A stretch of DNA of 64,000 nucleotides from Fallopia convolvulus (GCA_964016875.1 OZ024735.1:14747434-14811433), one strand, 5' to 3'. Shown: positions 26,001 to 39,735, counted from the stretch's first letter. Notes: generated from the letters alone by a model not told the origin. A program made the numbers and translations.

Positions 26001-28364
26001 CAAAAATCTTCGTACCATTCAACCTCAAACCAAGACCCTTCCCGAAAATGCCCTAAACGGTTGAACGGTCGAATGTGTCTTTACAAAATGTTTTTCTTAG
26101 GCCCCAACTAGCACATCCAAGCCCAAAAAGGGAAAAAACTCGAAAAGTTATGGTACGAAAATCTTCGTAACATTCAGCCTTCACCAAGACCCTTCTCTAA
26201 AATGCCCTTAACTGTTGTACAATCGAATGTGTCGTTACAAAAGGTTTGTCTTCGGCCCATGCTAGTCCATCCATGCCAAATGTTCTGGTATGAAAATCTT
26301 CGTACCATTCAGCCTCAAACCCAGACCCATCCCGAAAATGCCTTAAACGGTTTTACGGTCAAATGTGTCTTTACAAAAGGTTTTTCTTAGGCCCATGCTA
26401 GTCCATCCAAGCCAAAAAACGGAAAAAACTAGCAAAAGTTCTGGTACTAAAATCTTCGTACCATTCAGCCTCAAACCAAGACCCTTTCCGAAAATGCCCT
26501 AAACGGTTGTACGGTCGAATGTGTCTTTACAAAATGTTTTTCTTAGGCCCCAACTAGCATATCCAAGCCCAAAAACGGAAAAAACTCGCAAAAGTTCTGG
26601 TACGACAATCTTCGTACCATTCAGCCTCAAACTATGACCCTTCCCGAAAATGCCCTAAACGGTTGAACGGTCGAATATATCTTTACATAATGTTTTTCTT
26701 ACGACCTAACTAGCACATCCAAGCCAAAAAAAGTAAAAACTCGCAAAAGTTCTGGTTCGAAAATCTTCGTCCCATTCAGCCTAAAACCAAGACCCTTCCC
26801 GAAAATACCCTAAACGGTTGTACGGTCGAATGTGTCTTTACAAAATGTTTTTCTTAGGCCCCAACTAGCACATCCAAGCCCAAAAACGGAAAAAACTCGC
26901 AAAAGTTCTGGTATAAAAATCTTCTTACCATTCAGCCTCAAACCAAAATCCCTTCCCGAAAATGCCATAAACGGTTGAACGGTCGAATGTGTCTTTACAA
27001 AATGTTTTTCTTAGGCCCCAACTAGCACATCCAAGCCAAAAAACGGAAAAAACTCGCAAAAGTTCTGGATCAAAAATCTTCGTACCTTTCAGCCTCAAAC
27101 CAAGACCCTTCCCGAAAATGCCCTAAACGGTTGTACGGTCGAATGTGTCTTTACAAAATGTTTTTCTTAGGCCCATGCTAGTCCATCCAAGCCAAAAAAC
27201 GGAAAAAACTCGCAAAAGTCTGGTACTAAAATCTTCGTACCATTCAGCCTCAAAGCAAGACCCTTTCCTAAAATGCCCTAAACGGTTGTACGGTCGAATG
27301 TGTCTTTACAAATTGTTTGTCTTAGGCCCCAACTAGCTCATCCAAGCCAAAAAACGGAAAAAACTCGCAAAAGTTCTGGTACGAAAATCCTCATACCATT
27401 TAGCCTCAAACCAAGACCCTTCCCGAAAATGCCCTAAACGGTTGAACGGTCGAATGTGTCTTTACAAAATGTTTTTCTTAGGCCGCAACTAGCACATCCA
27501 AGACAAAAAACGGAAAAAACTCGCAACAGTTCAGGTTCGAAAATCTTCGTACCATTTAGCCTCAAACCAAGACCCTTCCCGAAAATGCACTAAACGGTTG
27601 TACGGTCGAATGTGTCTTTACAAAATGTTTTTCTTAGGCCCATGCTAGTCCATCCAAGCCAAAAAACGGAAAAAACTCGCAAAAGTTCTGGTACTAAAAT
27701 CTTCGTACCATTCAGCCTCAAAGCAAGACCCTTTCCGAAAATGCCCTAAACGGTTGTACGGTCGAATGTGTCTTTACAAATTGTTTGTCTTAGGACCCAA
27801 CTAGCTCATCCAAGTACAAAAACGAAAAAAACTCGCAAAAGTTCTTGTACGAAAATCTTCGTACCATTCAGCCTCAAACTAAGACCCTTCCCGAAAATGC
27901 CCTAAACTGTTGTACGGTCGAATGTGTCTTTACAAAATGTTTTTCTTAGGCCTCTTCTAGCACATCCATGCCCAAAAATTGAAAAAACTAGCAAAAGTTC
28001 TGGTACAAAAATCTTCGTACCATTCAACCTCAAACCAAGACCCTTCCCGAAAATGCCCTAAACTTTTGAACGGTCGAATGTGTCTTTACAAAATGTTTTT
28101 CTTAGGCCCCAACTAGCACATCCAAGCCCAAAAAAGGAAAAAACTCGAAAAGTTATGGTATGAAAATCTTCGTAACATTCAGCCTTCACCAAGACCCTTC
28201 TCGAAAATGCCCTTAACTGTTGTACAGTCGAATGTGTCTTTACAAAAGGTTTGTCTTCGGCCCATGCTAGTCCATCCATGCCAAAAGTTCTGGTACGAAA
28301 ATCTTTGTACCATTCAGCCTCAAACCCAGAACCATCCCGAAAATGCCTTAAACGGTTGTACGGT

Positions 28365-28418
28365 CGAATGTGTCTTTACAAAATCCCTTCCCGAAAATGC
28401 CCTAAACGGTTGAACGGT
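28365..28418. repeat. 54 bp monomer remnant (internal deletion)
   Basis: Successive CGAATG registers lie only 54 bp apart (28365 and 28419). The sequence jumps from CTTTACAAAAT straight to CCCTTCCCGAAAATGCCC. This removes about 103 bp of a 157 bp CCAAAATCCC-type monomer. Both parent sequences contain CAAAAT at the join, so six bases of shared sequence bridge the deletion. Confidence 0.85.
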
Positions 28419-28604
28419 CGAATGTGTCTTTACAAAATGTTTTTCTTAGGCCCCAACTAGCACATCCAAGCCAAAAAACGGAAAAAACTCGCAAAAGTTC
28501 TGGATCAAAAATCTTCGTACCTTTCAGCCTCAAACCAAGACCCTTCCCGAAAATGCCCTAAACGGTTGTACGGTCGAATGTGTCTTTACAAAATGTTTTT
28601 CTTA

Positions 28605-29231
28605 GGCCCATGCTAGTCCATCCAAGCCAAAAAACGGAAAAAACTCACAAAAGTTCTGGTACTAAAATCTTCGTACCATTCGGGCCTCAAAGCAAGACCC
28701 TTTCCGAAAATGCCCTAAACGGTTGAACGGTCGAATGTGTCTTTACAAAATGTTTTTCTTAGGCCGCAACTAGCACATCCAAGCCGAAAAACGTAAAAAA
28801 CTCGCAAAATTTTTGGATCGAAAATCTTCGTACCTTTCAGCCCCAAACCAAGACCCTTCCCGAAACTGCCCTAAACGGTTGTACGATCGAATGTGTCTTT
28901 ACAAAATGTTTTTCTTAGGCCCCAACTAGCACATCTAAGCCCAAAAACGGAAAAAACTCGCAAAAGTTCTGGTACGAAAATCCTCATACCATTTAGCCTC
29001 AAACCAAGACCCTTCCCGAAAATGCCCTAAACGGTTGAACGGTCGAATGTGTCCTTACAAAATGTTTTTCTTAGGCCGCAACTAGCACATCCAAGCCAAA
29101 AAACGGAAAAAACTCGCAAAAGTTCTGGTACTAAAATCTTCGTACCATTCAGCCTCAAAGCAAGACCCTTTCCGGAAAAATGCCCTAAACGGTTGTACGG
29201 TCGAATGTGTCTTTACAAAATGTTTTTCTTA
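28605..29231. repeat. First B-D-E-F tetramer (627 bp)
   Basis: Four successive monomers carry the diagnostics of the right-side tetramer. B starts at 28605 (GGCCCATGCTAGTCC, CTCACAAAAG). D starts at 28762 (GGCCGCAAC, CCGAAAAACGTAAAAAAC, GGATCG). E starts at 28918 (CATCTAAGCCC, ATCCTCATACC, TGTCCTTAC). F starts at 29074 (GGCCGCAAC, GGTACTAAAATC, CAAAGCAAG). Two small insertions (CATTCGGGCC near 28680 and CCGGAAAAATG near 29174) explain 627 rather than 624 bp. This is the first place in the window where all four types occur in this order. Confidence 0.8.
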
Positions 29232-30074
29232 GGCCCATGCTAGTCCATCCAAGCCAAAAAACGGAAAAAACTCACAAAAGTTCTGGTACTAAAATCTTCG
29301 TACCATTCAGCCTCAAAGCAAGACACTTTCCGAAAATGCCCTAAACGGTTGAACGGTCGAATGTGTCTTTACAAAATGTTTTTCTTAGGCCCCAACTAGC
29401 ACATCTAAGCCCAAAAACGGAAAAAACTCGCAAAAGTTCTGGTACGAAAATCCTCATACCATTTAGCCTCAAACCAAGACCCTTCCCGAAAATGCCCTAA
29501 ACGGTTGAACGGTCGAATGTGTCTTTACAAAATGTTTTTCTTAGGCCCCAACTAGCACATCCAAGCCCAAAAAAGGAAAAAACTCGAAAAGTTATGGTAT
29601 GAAAATCTTCGTAACATTCAGCCTTCACCAAGACCCTTCTCAAAAATGCCCTTAACTGTTGTACAGTCGAATGTGTCTTTACAAAAGGTTTGTCTTCGGC
29701 CCATGCTAGTCCATCCATACCAAAAGTTCTGGTACGAAAATCTTCGTACCATTCAGCCTCAAACCCAGACCCATCCCGAAAATGCCTTAAACGGTTGTAC
29801 GGTCAAATGTGTCTTTACAAAAGGTTTTTCTTAGGCCCATGCTAGTCCATCCAAGCCATAAAACGGAAAAAACTCACAAAAGTTCTGGTTCGAAAATCTT
29901 CTTACCATTCAACCTCAAACCAAGACCCTTCCCGAAAATGCCCTAAACTGTTGTACGATCCAATGTGTCTTTACAAAATGTTTTTCTTAGGCCCCGACTA
30001 GCACATCCAAGCCCAAAAACGGAAAAAACTCGCAAAAGTTCTGGTATAAAAATCTTCGTACCATTCAGCCTCAA

Positions 30075-32350
30075 ACCAAAATCCCTTCCCGAAAATGCCC
30101 TAAACGGTTGAACGGTCGAATGTGTCTTTACAAAATGTTTTTCTTAGGCCCCAACTAGCACATCCAAGCCAAAAAACGGAAAAAACTCGCAAAAGTTCTG
30201 GATCAAAAATCTTCGTACCTTTCAGCCTCAAACCAAGACCCTTCCCGAAAATGCCCTAAACGGTTGTACGGTCGAATGTGTCTTTACAATATGTTTTTCT
30301 TAGGCCCATGCTAGTCCATCCAAGCCAAAAAACGGAAAAAACTCACAAAAGTTCTGGTACTAAAATCTTCGTACCATTCAGCCTCAAAGCAAGACCCTTT
30401 CCGAAAATGCCCTAAACGGTTGAACGGTCAAATGTGTCTTTACAAAATGTTTTTCTTAGGCCGCAACTAGCACATCCAAGCCGAAAAACGTAAAAAACTC
30501 GCAAAAGTTCTGGATCGAAAATCTTCGTACCTTTCAGCCTCAAACCAAGACCCTTCCCGAAACTGCCCTAAACGGTTGTACGGTCGAATGTGTCTTTACA
30601 AAATGTTTTTCTTAGGCCCCAACTAGCACATCTAAGCCCAAAAACGGAAAAAACTCGCAAAAGTTCTGGTACGAAAATCCTCATACCATTTAGCCTCAAA
30701 CCAAGACCCTTCCCGAAAATGCCCTAAACGGTTGAACGGTCGAATGTGTCCTTACAAAATGTTTTTCTTAGACCGCAACTAGCACATCTAAGCCAAAAAA
30801 CGGAAAAAACTCGCAAAAGTTCTGGTACTAAAATCTTCGTACCATTCAGCCTCAAAGCAAGACCCTTTCCGAAAATGCCCTAAACGGTTGTACGGTCGAA
30901 TGTGTCTTTACAAAATGTTTTTCTTAGGCCCATGCTAGTCCATCCAAGCCAAAAAACGGAAAAAACTCACAAAAGTTCTGGTACTAAAATCTTCGTACCA
31001 TTCAGCCTCAAAGCAAGACCCTTTCCGAAAATGCCCTAAACGGTTGAACGGTCGAATGTGTCTTTACAAAATGTTTTTCTTAGGCCCCAACTAGCACATC
31101 TAAGCCCAAAAACGGAAAAAACTCGCAAAAGTTCTGGTACAAAAATCCTCATACCATTTAGCCTCAAACCAAGACCCTTCCCGAAAATGCCCTAAACGGT
31201 TGAACGGTCGAATGTGTCTTTACAAAATGTTTTTCTTAGGCCCCAACTAGCACATCCAAGCCAAAAAACGGAAAAAACTCGCAAAAGTTCTGGATCAAAA
31301 ATCTTCGTACCTTTCAGCCTCAAACCAAGACCCTTCCCGAAAATGCCCTAAACGGTTGTACGGTCGAATGTGTCTTTACAATATGTTTTTCTTAGGCCCA
31401 TGCTAGTCCATCCAAGCCAAAAAACGGAAAAAACTCACAAAAGTTCTGGTACTAAAATCTTCGTACCATTCAGCCTCAAAGCAAGACCCTTTCCGAAAAT
31501 GCCCTAAACGGTTGAACGGTCGAATGTGTCTTTACAAAATGTTTTTCTTAGGCCGCAACTAGCACATCCAAGCCGAAAAACGTAAAAAACTCGCAAAAGT
31601 TCTGGATCGAAAATCTTCGTACCTTTCAGCCTCAAACCAAGACCCTTCCCGAAACTGCCCTAAACGGTTGTACGGTCGAATGTGTCTTTACAAAATGTTT
31701 TTCTTAGGCCCCAACTAGCACATCTAAGCCCAAAAACGGAAAAAACTCGCAAAAGTTCTGGTACGAAAATCCTCATACCATTTAGCCTCAAACCAAGACC
31801 CTTCCCGAAAATGCCCTAAACGGTTGAACGGTCGAATGTGTCCTTACAAAATGTTTTTCTTAGACCGCAACTAGCACATCTAAGCCAAAAAACGGAAAAA
31901 ACTCGCAAAAGTTCTGGTACTAAAATCTTCGTACCATTCAGCCTCAAAGCAAGACCCTTTCCGAAAATGCCCTAAACGGTTGTACGGTCGAATGTGTCTT
32001 TACAAAATGTTTTTCTTAGGCCCATGCTAGTCCATCCAAGCCAAAAAACGGAAAAAACTCACAAAAGTTCTGGTACTAAAATCTTCGTACCATTCAGCCT
32101 CAAAGCAAGACCCTTTCCGAAAATGCCCTAAACGGTTGAACGGTCGAATGTGTCTTTACAAAATGTTTTTCTTAGGCCCCAACTAGCACATCTAAGCCCA
32201 AAAACGGAAAAAACTCGCAAAAGTTCTGGTACAAAAATCCTCATACCATTTAGCCTCAAACCAAGACCCTTCCCGAAAATGCCCTAAACGGTTGAACGGT
32301 CGAATGTGTCTTTACAAAATGTTTTTCTTAGGCCCCAACTAGCACATCCA
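30075..32350. repeat. Seven-monomer tandem duplication, 1092 bp
   Basis: GGATCAAAAATC is at 30200 and 31292, and GACCGCAACTAGC is at 30771 and 31863; both give 1092 bp (7 x 156). The period holds for just over two copies. The pair is itself partly copied within the 4347 bp HOR (35118 and 36210 are again 1092 apart). Confidence 0.8.
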
Positions 32351-35300
32351 AGCCCAAAAAAGGAAAAAACTCGAAAAGTTATGGTATGAAAATCTTCGTA
32401 ACATTCAGCCTTCACCAAGACCCTTCTCAAAAATGCCCTTGACTGTTGTACAGTCGAATGTGTCTTTACAAAAGGTTTGTCTTCGGCCAATGCTAGTCCA
32501 TCCATGCCAAAAGTTCTGGTACGAAAATCTTCGTACCATTCAGCCTCAAACCCAGACCCATCCCGAAAATTCCTTAAACGGTTGTACGGTCAAATGTGTC
32601 TTTACAAAAGGTTTTTCTTAGGCCCATGCTAGTCCATCCAAGCCATAAAACGGAAAAAACTCACAAAAGTTCTGGTTCGAAAATCTTCTTACCATTCAGC
32701 CTCAAACCAAGACCCTTCCCGAAAATGCCCTAAACTGTTGTACGATCGAATGTGTCTTTACAAAATGTTTTTCTTAGGCCCCAACTAGCACATCCATGCC
32801 CAAAAACGGAAAAAACTCGCAAAAGTTCTGGTATAAAAATCTTCGTACCATTCAGCCTCAAACCAAAATCCCTTCCCGAAAATGCCCAAAACGGTTGAAC
32901 GGTCGAATGTGTCTTTACAAAATGTTTTTCTTAGGCCCCAACTAGCACATCCAAGCCAAAAAACGGAAAAAACTCGCAAAAGTTCTGGACCAAAAATCTT
33001 TGTACCTTTCAACCTCAAACCAAGATCCTTCCCGAAATTGCCCTAAACAGTTGTACGGTCGAATGTGTCTTTACAATATGTTTTTCTTAGGCCCATGCTA
33101 GTCCATCCAAGCTAAAAAACGGAAAAAACTCACAGAAGTTCTGGTACTAAAATCTTCGTACCATTCAGCCTCAAAGCAAGACCCTTTCCGAAAATGCCCT
33201 AAACGGTTGAACGGTCGAATGTGTCTTTACAAAATGTTTTTCTTAGGCCCCAACTAGCACATCTAAGCCCAAAAACGGAAAAAACTCGCAAAAGTTCTGG
33301 TACGAAAATCCTCATACCATTTAGCCTCAAACCAAGACCCTTCCCGAAAATGCCCTAAACGGTTGAACGGTCGAATGTGTCCTTACAAAATGTTTTTCTT
33401 AGGCCGCAACTAGCACATCCAAGCCAAAAAGCGGAAAAAACTCGCAAAAGTTCTGGTACTAAAATCTTCGTACCATTCAACCTCAAAGCAAGACCCTTTC
33501 CGAAAATGCCCTAAACGGTTGTACGGTCGAATGTGTCTTTACAAAATGTTTTTCTTAGGCCCATGCTAGTCCATCCAAGCCAAAAAACGGAAAAAACTCA
33601 CAAAAGTTCTGGTACTAAAATCTTCGTACCATTCAGCCTCAAAGCAAGACCCTTTCCGAAAATGCCCTAAACGGTTGAACGGTCGAATGTGTCTTTACAA
33701 AATGTTTTTCTTAGGCCCCAACTAGCACATCTAAGCCCAAAAACGGAAAAAACTCGCAAAAGTTCTGGTACGAAAATCCTCATACCATTTAGCCTCAAAC
33801 CAAGACCCTTCCCGAAAATGCCCTAAACGGTTGAACGGTCGAATGTGTCCTTACAAAATGTTTTTCTTAGGCCGCAACTAGCACATCCAAGCAAAAAAAC
33901 GGAAAAAACTCGCAAAAGTTCTGGTACTAAAATCTTCGTACCATTCAGCCTCAAAGCAAGACCCTTTCCGAAAATGCCCTAAACGGTTGTACGGTCGAAT
34001 GTGTCTTTACAAAATGTTTTTCTTAGGCCCATGCTAGTCCATCCAAGCCAAAAAACGGAAAAAACTCACAAAAGTTCTGGTACTAAAATCTTCGTACCAT
34101 TCAGCCTCAAAGCAAGACCCTTTCCGAAAATGCCCTAAACGGTTGAACGGTCGAATGTGTCTTTACAAAATGTTTTTCTTAGGCCGCAACTAGCACATCC
34201 AAGCCGAAAAACGTAAAAAACTCGCAAAAGTTCTGGATCGAAAATCTTCGTACATTTCAGCCTCAAACCAAGACCCTTCCCGAAACTGCCCTAAACGGTT
34301 GTACGGTCGAATGTGTCTTTACAAAATGTTTTTCTTAGGCCCCAACTAGCACATCTAAGCCCAAAAACGGAAAAAACTCGCAAAAGTTCTGGTACGAAAA
34401 TCCTCATACCATTTAGCCTCAAACCAAGACCCTTCCCGAAAATGCCCTAAACGGTTGAACGGTCGAATGTGTCCTTACAAAATGTTTTTCTTAGGCCGCA
34501 ACTAGCACATCCAAGCCAAAAAACGGAAAAAACTCGCAAAAGTTCTGGATCAAAAATCTTCGTACCATTCAGCCTCAAAGCAAGACCCTTTCCGAAAATG
34601 CCCTAAACGGTTGTACAGTCGAATGTGTCTTTACAAAATGTTTTTCTTAGGCCCATGCTAGTCCATCCAAGCCAAATAACGGAAAAAACTCACAAAAGTT
34701 CTGGTACTAAAATCTTCGTACCATTCAGCCTCAAAGCAAGACCCTTTCCGAAAATGCCCTAAACGGTTGAACGGTCGAATGTGTCTTTACAAAATGTTTT
34801 TCTTAGGCCGCAACTAGCACATCCAAGCCGAAAAACGTAAAAAACTCGCAAAAGTTCTGGGTCGAAAATCTTCGTACCTTTCAGCCTCAAACCAAGACCC
34901 TACCTGAAACTGCCCTAAACGGTTGTACGGTCGAATGTGTCTTTACAAAATGTTTTTCTTAGGCCCCAACTAGCACATCTAAGCCCAAAAACGGAAAAAA
35001 CTCGCAAAAGTTCTGGTACGAAAATCCTCATACCATTTAGCCTCAAACCAAGACCCTTCCCGAAAATGCCCTAAACGGTTGAACGGTCGAATGTGTCCTT
35101 ACAAAATGTTTTTCTTAGACCGCAACTAGCACATCTAAGCCAAAAAACGGAAAAAACTCGCAAAAGTTCTGGTACTAAAATCTTCGTACCATTCAGCCTC
35201 AAAGCAAGACCCTTTCCGAAAATGCCCTAAACGGTTGTACGGTCGAATGTGTCTTTACAAAATGTTTTTCTTAGGCCCATGCTAGTCCATCCAAGCCAAA

Positions 35301-38300
35301 AAACGGAAAAAACTCACAAAAGTTCTGGTACTAAAATCTTCGTACCATTCAGCCTCAAAGCAAGACCCTTTCCGAAAATGCCCTAAACGGTTGAACGGTC
35401 GAATGTGTCTTTACAAAATGTTTTTCTTAGGCCCCAACTAGCACATCTAAGCCCAAAAACGGAAAAAACTCGCAAAAGTTCTGGTACAAAAATCCTCATA
35501 CCATTTAGCCTCAAACCAAGACCCTTCCCGAAAATGCCCTAAACGGTTGAACGGTCGAATGTGTCTTTACAAAATGTTTTTCTTAGGCCCCAACTAGCAC
35601 ATCCAAGCCAAAAAACGGAAAAAACTCGCAAAAGTTCTGGATCAAAAATCTTCGTACCTTTCAGCCTCAAACCAAGACCCTTCCCGAAAATGCCCTAAAC
35701 GGTTGTACGGTCGAATGTGTCTTTACAATATGTTTTTCTTAGGCCCATGCTAGTCCATCCAAGCCAAAAAACGGAAAAAACTCACAAAAGTTCTGGTACT
35801 AAAATCTTCGTACCATTCAGCCTCAAAGCAAGACCCTTTCCGAAAATGCCCTAAACGGTTGAACGGTCGAATGTGTCTTTACAAAATGTTTTTCTTAGGC
35901 CGCAACTAGCACATCCAAGCCGAAAAACGTAAAAAACTCGCAAAAGTTCTGGATCGAAAATCTTCGTACCTTTCAGCCTCAAACCAAGACCCTTCCCGAA
36001 ACTGCCCTAAACGGTTGTACGGTCGAATGTGTCTTTACAAAATGTTTTTCTTAGGCCCCAACTAGCACATCTAAGCCCAAAAACGGAAAAAACTCGCAAA
36101 AGTTCTGGTACGAAAATCCTCATACCATTTAGCCTCAAACCAAGACCCTTCCCGAAAATGCCCTAAACGGTTGAACGGTCGAATGTGTCCTTACAAAATG
36201 TTTTTCTTAGACCGCAACTAGCACATCTAAGCCAAAAAACGGAAAAAACTCGCAAAAGTTCTGGTACTAAAATCTTCGTACCATTCAGCCTCAAAGCAAG
36301 ACCCTTTCCGAAAATGCCCTAAACGGTTGTACGGTCGAATGTGTCTTTACAAAATGTTTTTCTTAGGCCCATGCTAGTCCATCCAAGCCAAAAAACGGAA
36401 AAAACTCACAAAAGTTCTGGTACTAAAATCTTCGTACCATTCAGCCTCAAAGCAAGACCCTTTCCGAAAATGCCCTAAACGGTTGAACGGTCGAATGTGT
36501 CTTTACAAAATGTTTTTCTTAGGCCCCAACTAGCACATCTAAGCCCAAAAACGGAAAAAACTCGCAAAAGTTCTGGTACAAAAATCCTCATACCATTTAG
36601 CCTCAAACCAAGACCCTTCCCGAAAATGCCCTAAACGGTTGAACGGTCGAATGTGTCTTTACAAAATGTTTTTCTTAGGCCCCAACTAGCACATCCAAGC
36701 CCAAAAAAGGAAAAAACTCGAAAAGTTATGGTATGAAAATCTTCGTAACATTCAGCCTTCACCAAGACCCTTCTCAAAAATGCCCTTGACTGTTGTACAG
36801 TCGAATGTGTCTTTACAAAAGGTTTGTCTTCGGCCAATGCTAGTCCATCCATGCCAAAAGTTCTGGTACGAAAATCTTCGTACCATTCAGCCTCAAACCC
36901 AGACCCATCCCGAAAATTCCTTAAACGGTTGTACGGTCAAATGTGTCTTTACAAAAGGTTTTTCTTAGGCCCATGCTAGTCCATCCAAGCCATAAAACGG
37001 AAAAAACTCACAAAAGTTCTGGTTCGAAAATCTTCTTACCATTCAGCCTCAAACCAAGACCCTTCCCGAAAATGCCCTAAACTGTTGTACGATCGAATGT
37101 GTCTTTACAAAATGTTTTTCTTAGGCCCCAACTAGCACATCCATGCCCAAAAACGGAAAAAACTCGCAAAAGTTCTGGTATAAAAATCTTCGTACCATTC
37201 AGCCTCAAACCAAAATCCCTTCCCGAAAATGCCCAAAACGGTTGAACGGTCGAATGTGTCTTTACAAAATGTTTTTCTTAGGCCCCAACTAGCACATCCA
37301 AGCCAAAAAACGGAAAAAACTCGCAAAAGTTCTGGACCAAAAATCTTTGTACCTTTCAACCTCAAACCAAGATCCTTCCCGAAATTGCCCTAAACAGTTG
37401 TACGGTCGAATGTGTCTTTACAATATGTTTTTCTTAGGCCCATGCTAGTCCATCCAAGCTAAAAAACGGAAAAAACTCACAGAAGTTCTGGTACTAAAAT
37501 CTTCGTACCATTCAGCCTCAAAGCAAGACCCTTTCCGAAAATGCCCTAAACGGTTGAACGGTCGAATGTGTCTTTACAAAATGTTTTTCTTAGGCCCCAA
37601 CTAGCACATCTAAGCCCAAAAACGGAAAAAACTCGCAAAAGTTCTGGTACGAAAATCCTCATACCATTTAGCCTCAAACCAAGACCCTTCCCGAAAATGC
37701 CCTAAACGGTTGAACGGTCGAATGTGTCCTTACAAAATGTTTTTCTTAGGCCGCAACTAGCACATCCAAGCCAAAAAGCGGAAAAAACTCGCAAAAGTTC
37801 TGGTACTAAAATCTTCGTACCATTCAACCTCAAAGCAAGACCCTTTCCGAAAATGCCCTAAACGGTTGTACGGTCGAATGTGTCTTTACAAAATGTTTTT
37901 CTTAGGCCCATGCTAGTCCATCCAAGCCAAAAAACGGAAAAAACTCACAAAAGTTCTGGTACTAAAATCTTCGTACCATTCAGCCTCAAAGCAAGACCCT
38001 TTCCGAAAATGCCCTAAACGGTTGAACGGTCGAATGTGTCTTTACAAAATGTTTTTCTTAGGCCCCAACTAGCACATCTAAGCCCAAAAACGGAAAAAAC
38101 TCGCAAAAGTTCTGGTACGAAAATCCTCATACCATTTAGCCTCAAACCAAGACCCTTCCCGAAAATGCCCTAAACGGTTGAACGGTCGAATGTGTCCTTA
38201 CAAAATGTTTTTCTTAGGCCGCAACTAGCACATCCAAGCAAAAAAACGGAAAAAACTCGCAAAAGTTCTGGTACTAAAATCTTCGTACCATTCAGCCTCA

Positions 38301-39735
38301 AAGCAAGACCCTTTCCGAAAATGCCCTAAACGGTTGTACGGTCGAATGTGTCTTTACAAAATGTTTTTCTTAGGCCCATGCTAGTCCATCCAAGCCAAAA
38401 AACGGAAAAAACTCACAAAAGTTCTGGTACTAAAATCTTCGTACCATTCAGCCTCAAAGCAAGACCCTTTCCGAAAATGCCCTAAACGGTTGAACGGTCG
38501 AATGTGTCTTTACAAAATGTTTTTCTTAGGCCGCAACTAGCACATCCAAGCCGAAAAACGTAAAAAACTCGCAAAAGTTCTGGATCGAAAATCTTCGTAC
38601 ATTTCAGCCTCAAACCAAGACCCTTCCCGAAACTGCCCTAAACGGTTGTACGGTCGAATGTGTCTTTACAAAATGTTTTTCTTAGGCCCCAACTAGCACA
38701 TCTAAGCCCAAAAACGGAAAAAACTCGCAAAAGTTCTGGTACGAATATCCTCATACCATTTAGCCTCAAACCAAGACCCTTCCCGAAAATGCCCTAAACG
38801 GTTGAACGGTCGAATGTGTCCTTACAAAATGTTTTTCTTAGGCCGCAACTAGCACATCCAAGCCAAAAAACGGAAAAAACTCGCAAAAGTTCTGGATCAA
38901 AAATCTTCGTACCATTCAGCCTCAAAGCAAGACCCTTTCCGAAAATGCCCTAAACGGTTGTACAGTCGAATGTGTCTTTACAAAATGTTTTTCTTAGGCC
39001 CATGCTAGTCCATCCAAGCCAAATAACGGAAAAAACTCACAAAAGTTCTGGTACTAAAATCTTCGTACCATTCAACCTCAAAGCAAGACCCTTTCCGAAA
39101 ATGCCCTAAACGGTTGAACGGTCGAATGTGTCTTTACAAAATGTTTTTCTTAGGCCGCAACTAGCACATCCAAGCCGAAAAACGTAAAAAACTCGCAAAA
39201 GTTCTGGGTCGAAAATCTTCGTACCTTTCAGCCTCAAACCAAGACCCTACCCGAAACTGCCCTAAACGGTTGTACGGTCGAATGTGTCTTTACAAAATGT
39301 TTTTCTTAGGCCCCAACTAGCACATCTAAGCCCAAAAACGGAAAAAACTCGCAAAAGTTCTGGTACGAAAATCCTCATACCATTTAGCCTCAAACCAAGA
39401 CCCTTCCCGAAAATGCCCTAAACGGTTGAACGGTCGAACGTGTCCTTACAAAATGTTTTTCTTAGGCCGCAACTAGCACATCCAAGCCAAAAAACGGAAA
39501 AACCTCGCAAATGTTCTGGTACTAAAATCTTCGTACCATTCAGCCTCAAAGCAAGACCCTTTCCGAAAATGCCCTAAACGGTTGTACGGTCGAATGTGTC
39601 TTTACAAAATGTTTTTCTTAGGCCCATGCTAGTCCATCCAAGCCAAAAAACGGAAAAAACTCACAAAAGTTCTGGTACTAAAATCTTCGTACCATTCAGC
39701 CTCAAAGCAAGACCCTTTCCGAAAATGCCCTAAAC
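30100..39735. repeat. 28-monomer HOR, 4347 bp, about 2.2 copies
   Basis: Unit 1 is about 30100-34446, unit 2 about 34447-38793, and a partial third runs to about 39735. Pairs at exactly 4347 bp: 30771/35118, 31292/35639, 31863/36210, 32506/36853 (short monomer) and 34857/39204 (CTGGGTCG). By eye the copies differ at a small number of sites, such as TACCTGAAAC against TACCCGAAAC near 34900/39250. The period ends near 39.74 kb, where GGTCGAATGTTTC and AAATAATTTTC variants appear. Confidence 0.85.
32506..32641. repeat. Short monomer of the 28-mer HOR (representative)
   Basis: Representative of the 24 short monomers. GCC is joined directly to AAAAGTTCTGG, removing 20 bp (A6-CGG-A6-CTCGC) while keeping the downstream dyad intact. 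Junction positions seen: 2301, 2744, 5054, 8767, 9210, 13228, 13671, 16761, 17204, 19982, 20425, 23207, 25361, 26275, 28280, 29719, 32506, 36853, 40888, 50542, 52551, 54713, 55315 and 63250. Length is 136 bp (2250 to 2386), or 133 bp where CCCATAGTCC has lost three more bases (2696 to 2829). Confidence 0.85.

Larger units (their letters stand above)
22170..30075. repeat. Transition zone of mixed monomers
   Basis: About 50 monomers with little long-range periodicity compared with either side. Left-type, right-type and private variants are mixed. Private ones include CCAAAATCCCTTCCCG, which adds one base to make a 157 bp monomer (24180, 24350, 24960, 26945), and a 3 bp loss in the T-rich tail near 24402. 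Short monomers occur at 23207, 25361, 26275, 28280 and 29719. Right-type diagnostics appear here in sequence order: CATCTAAGCCC at 24271, ATCCTCATACC near 27388, GGCCGCAACTAGC at 27483 and GCCGAAAAACGTAAAAAAC near 28783. Confidence 0.75.
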
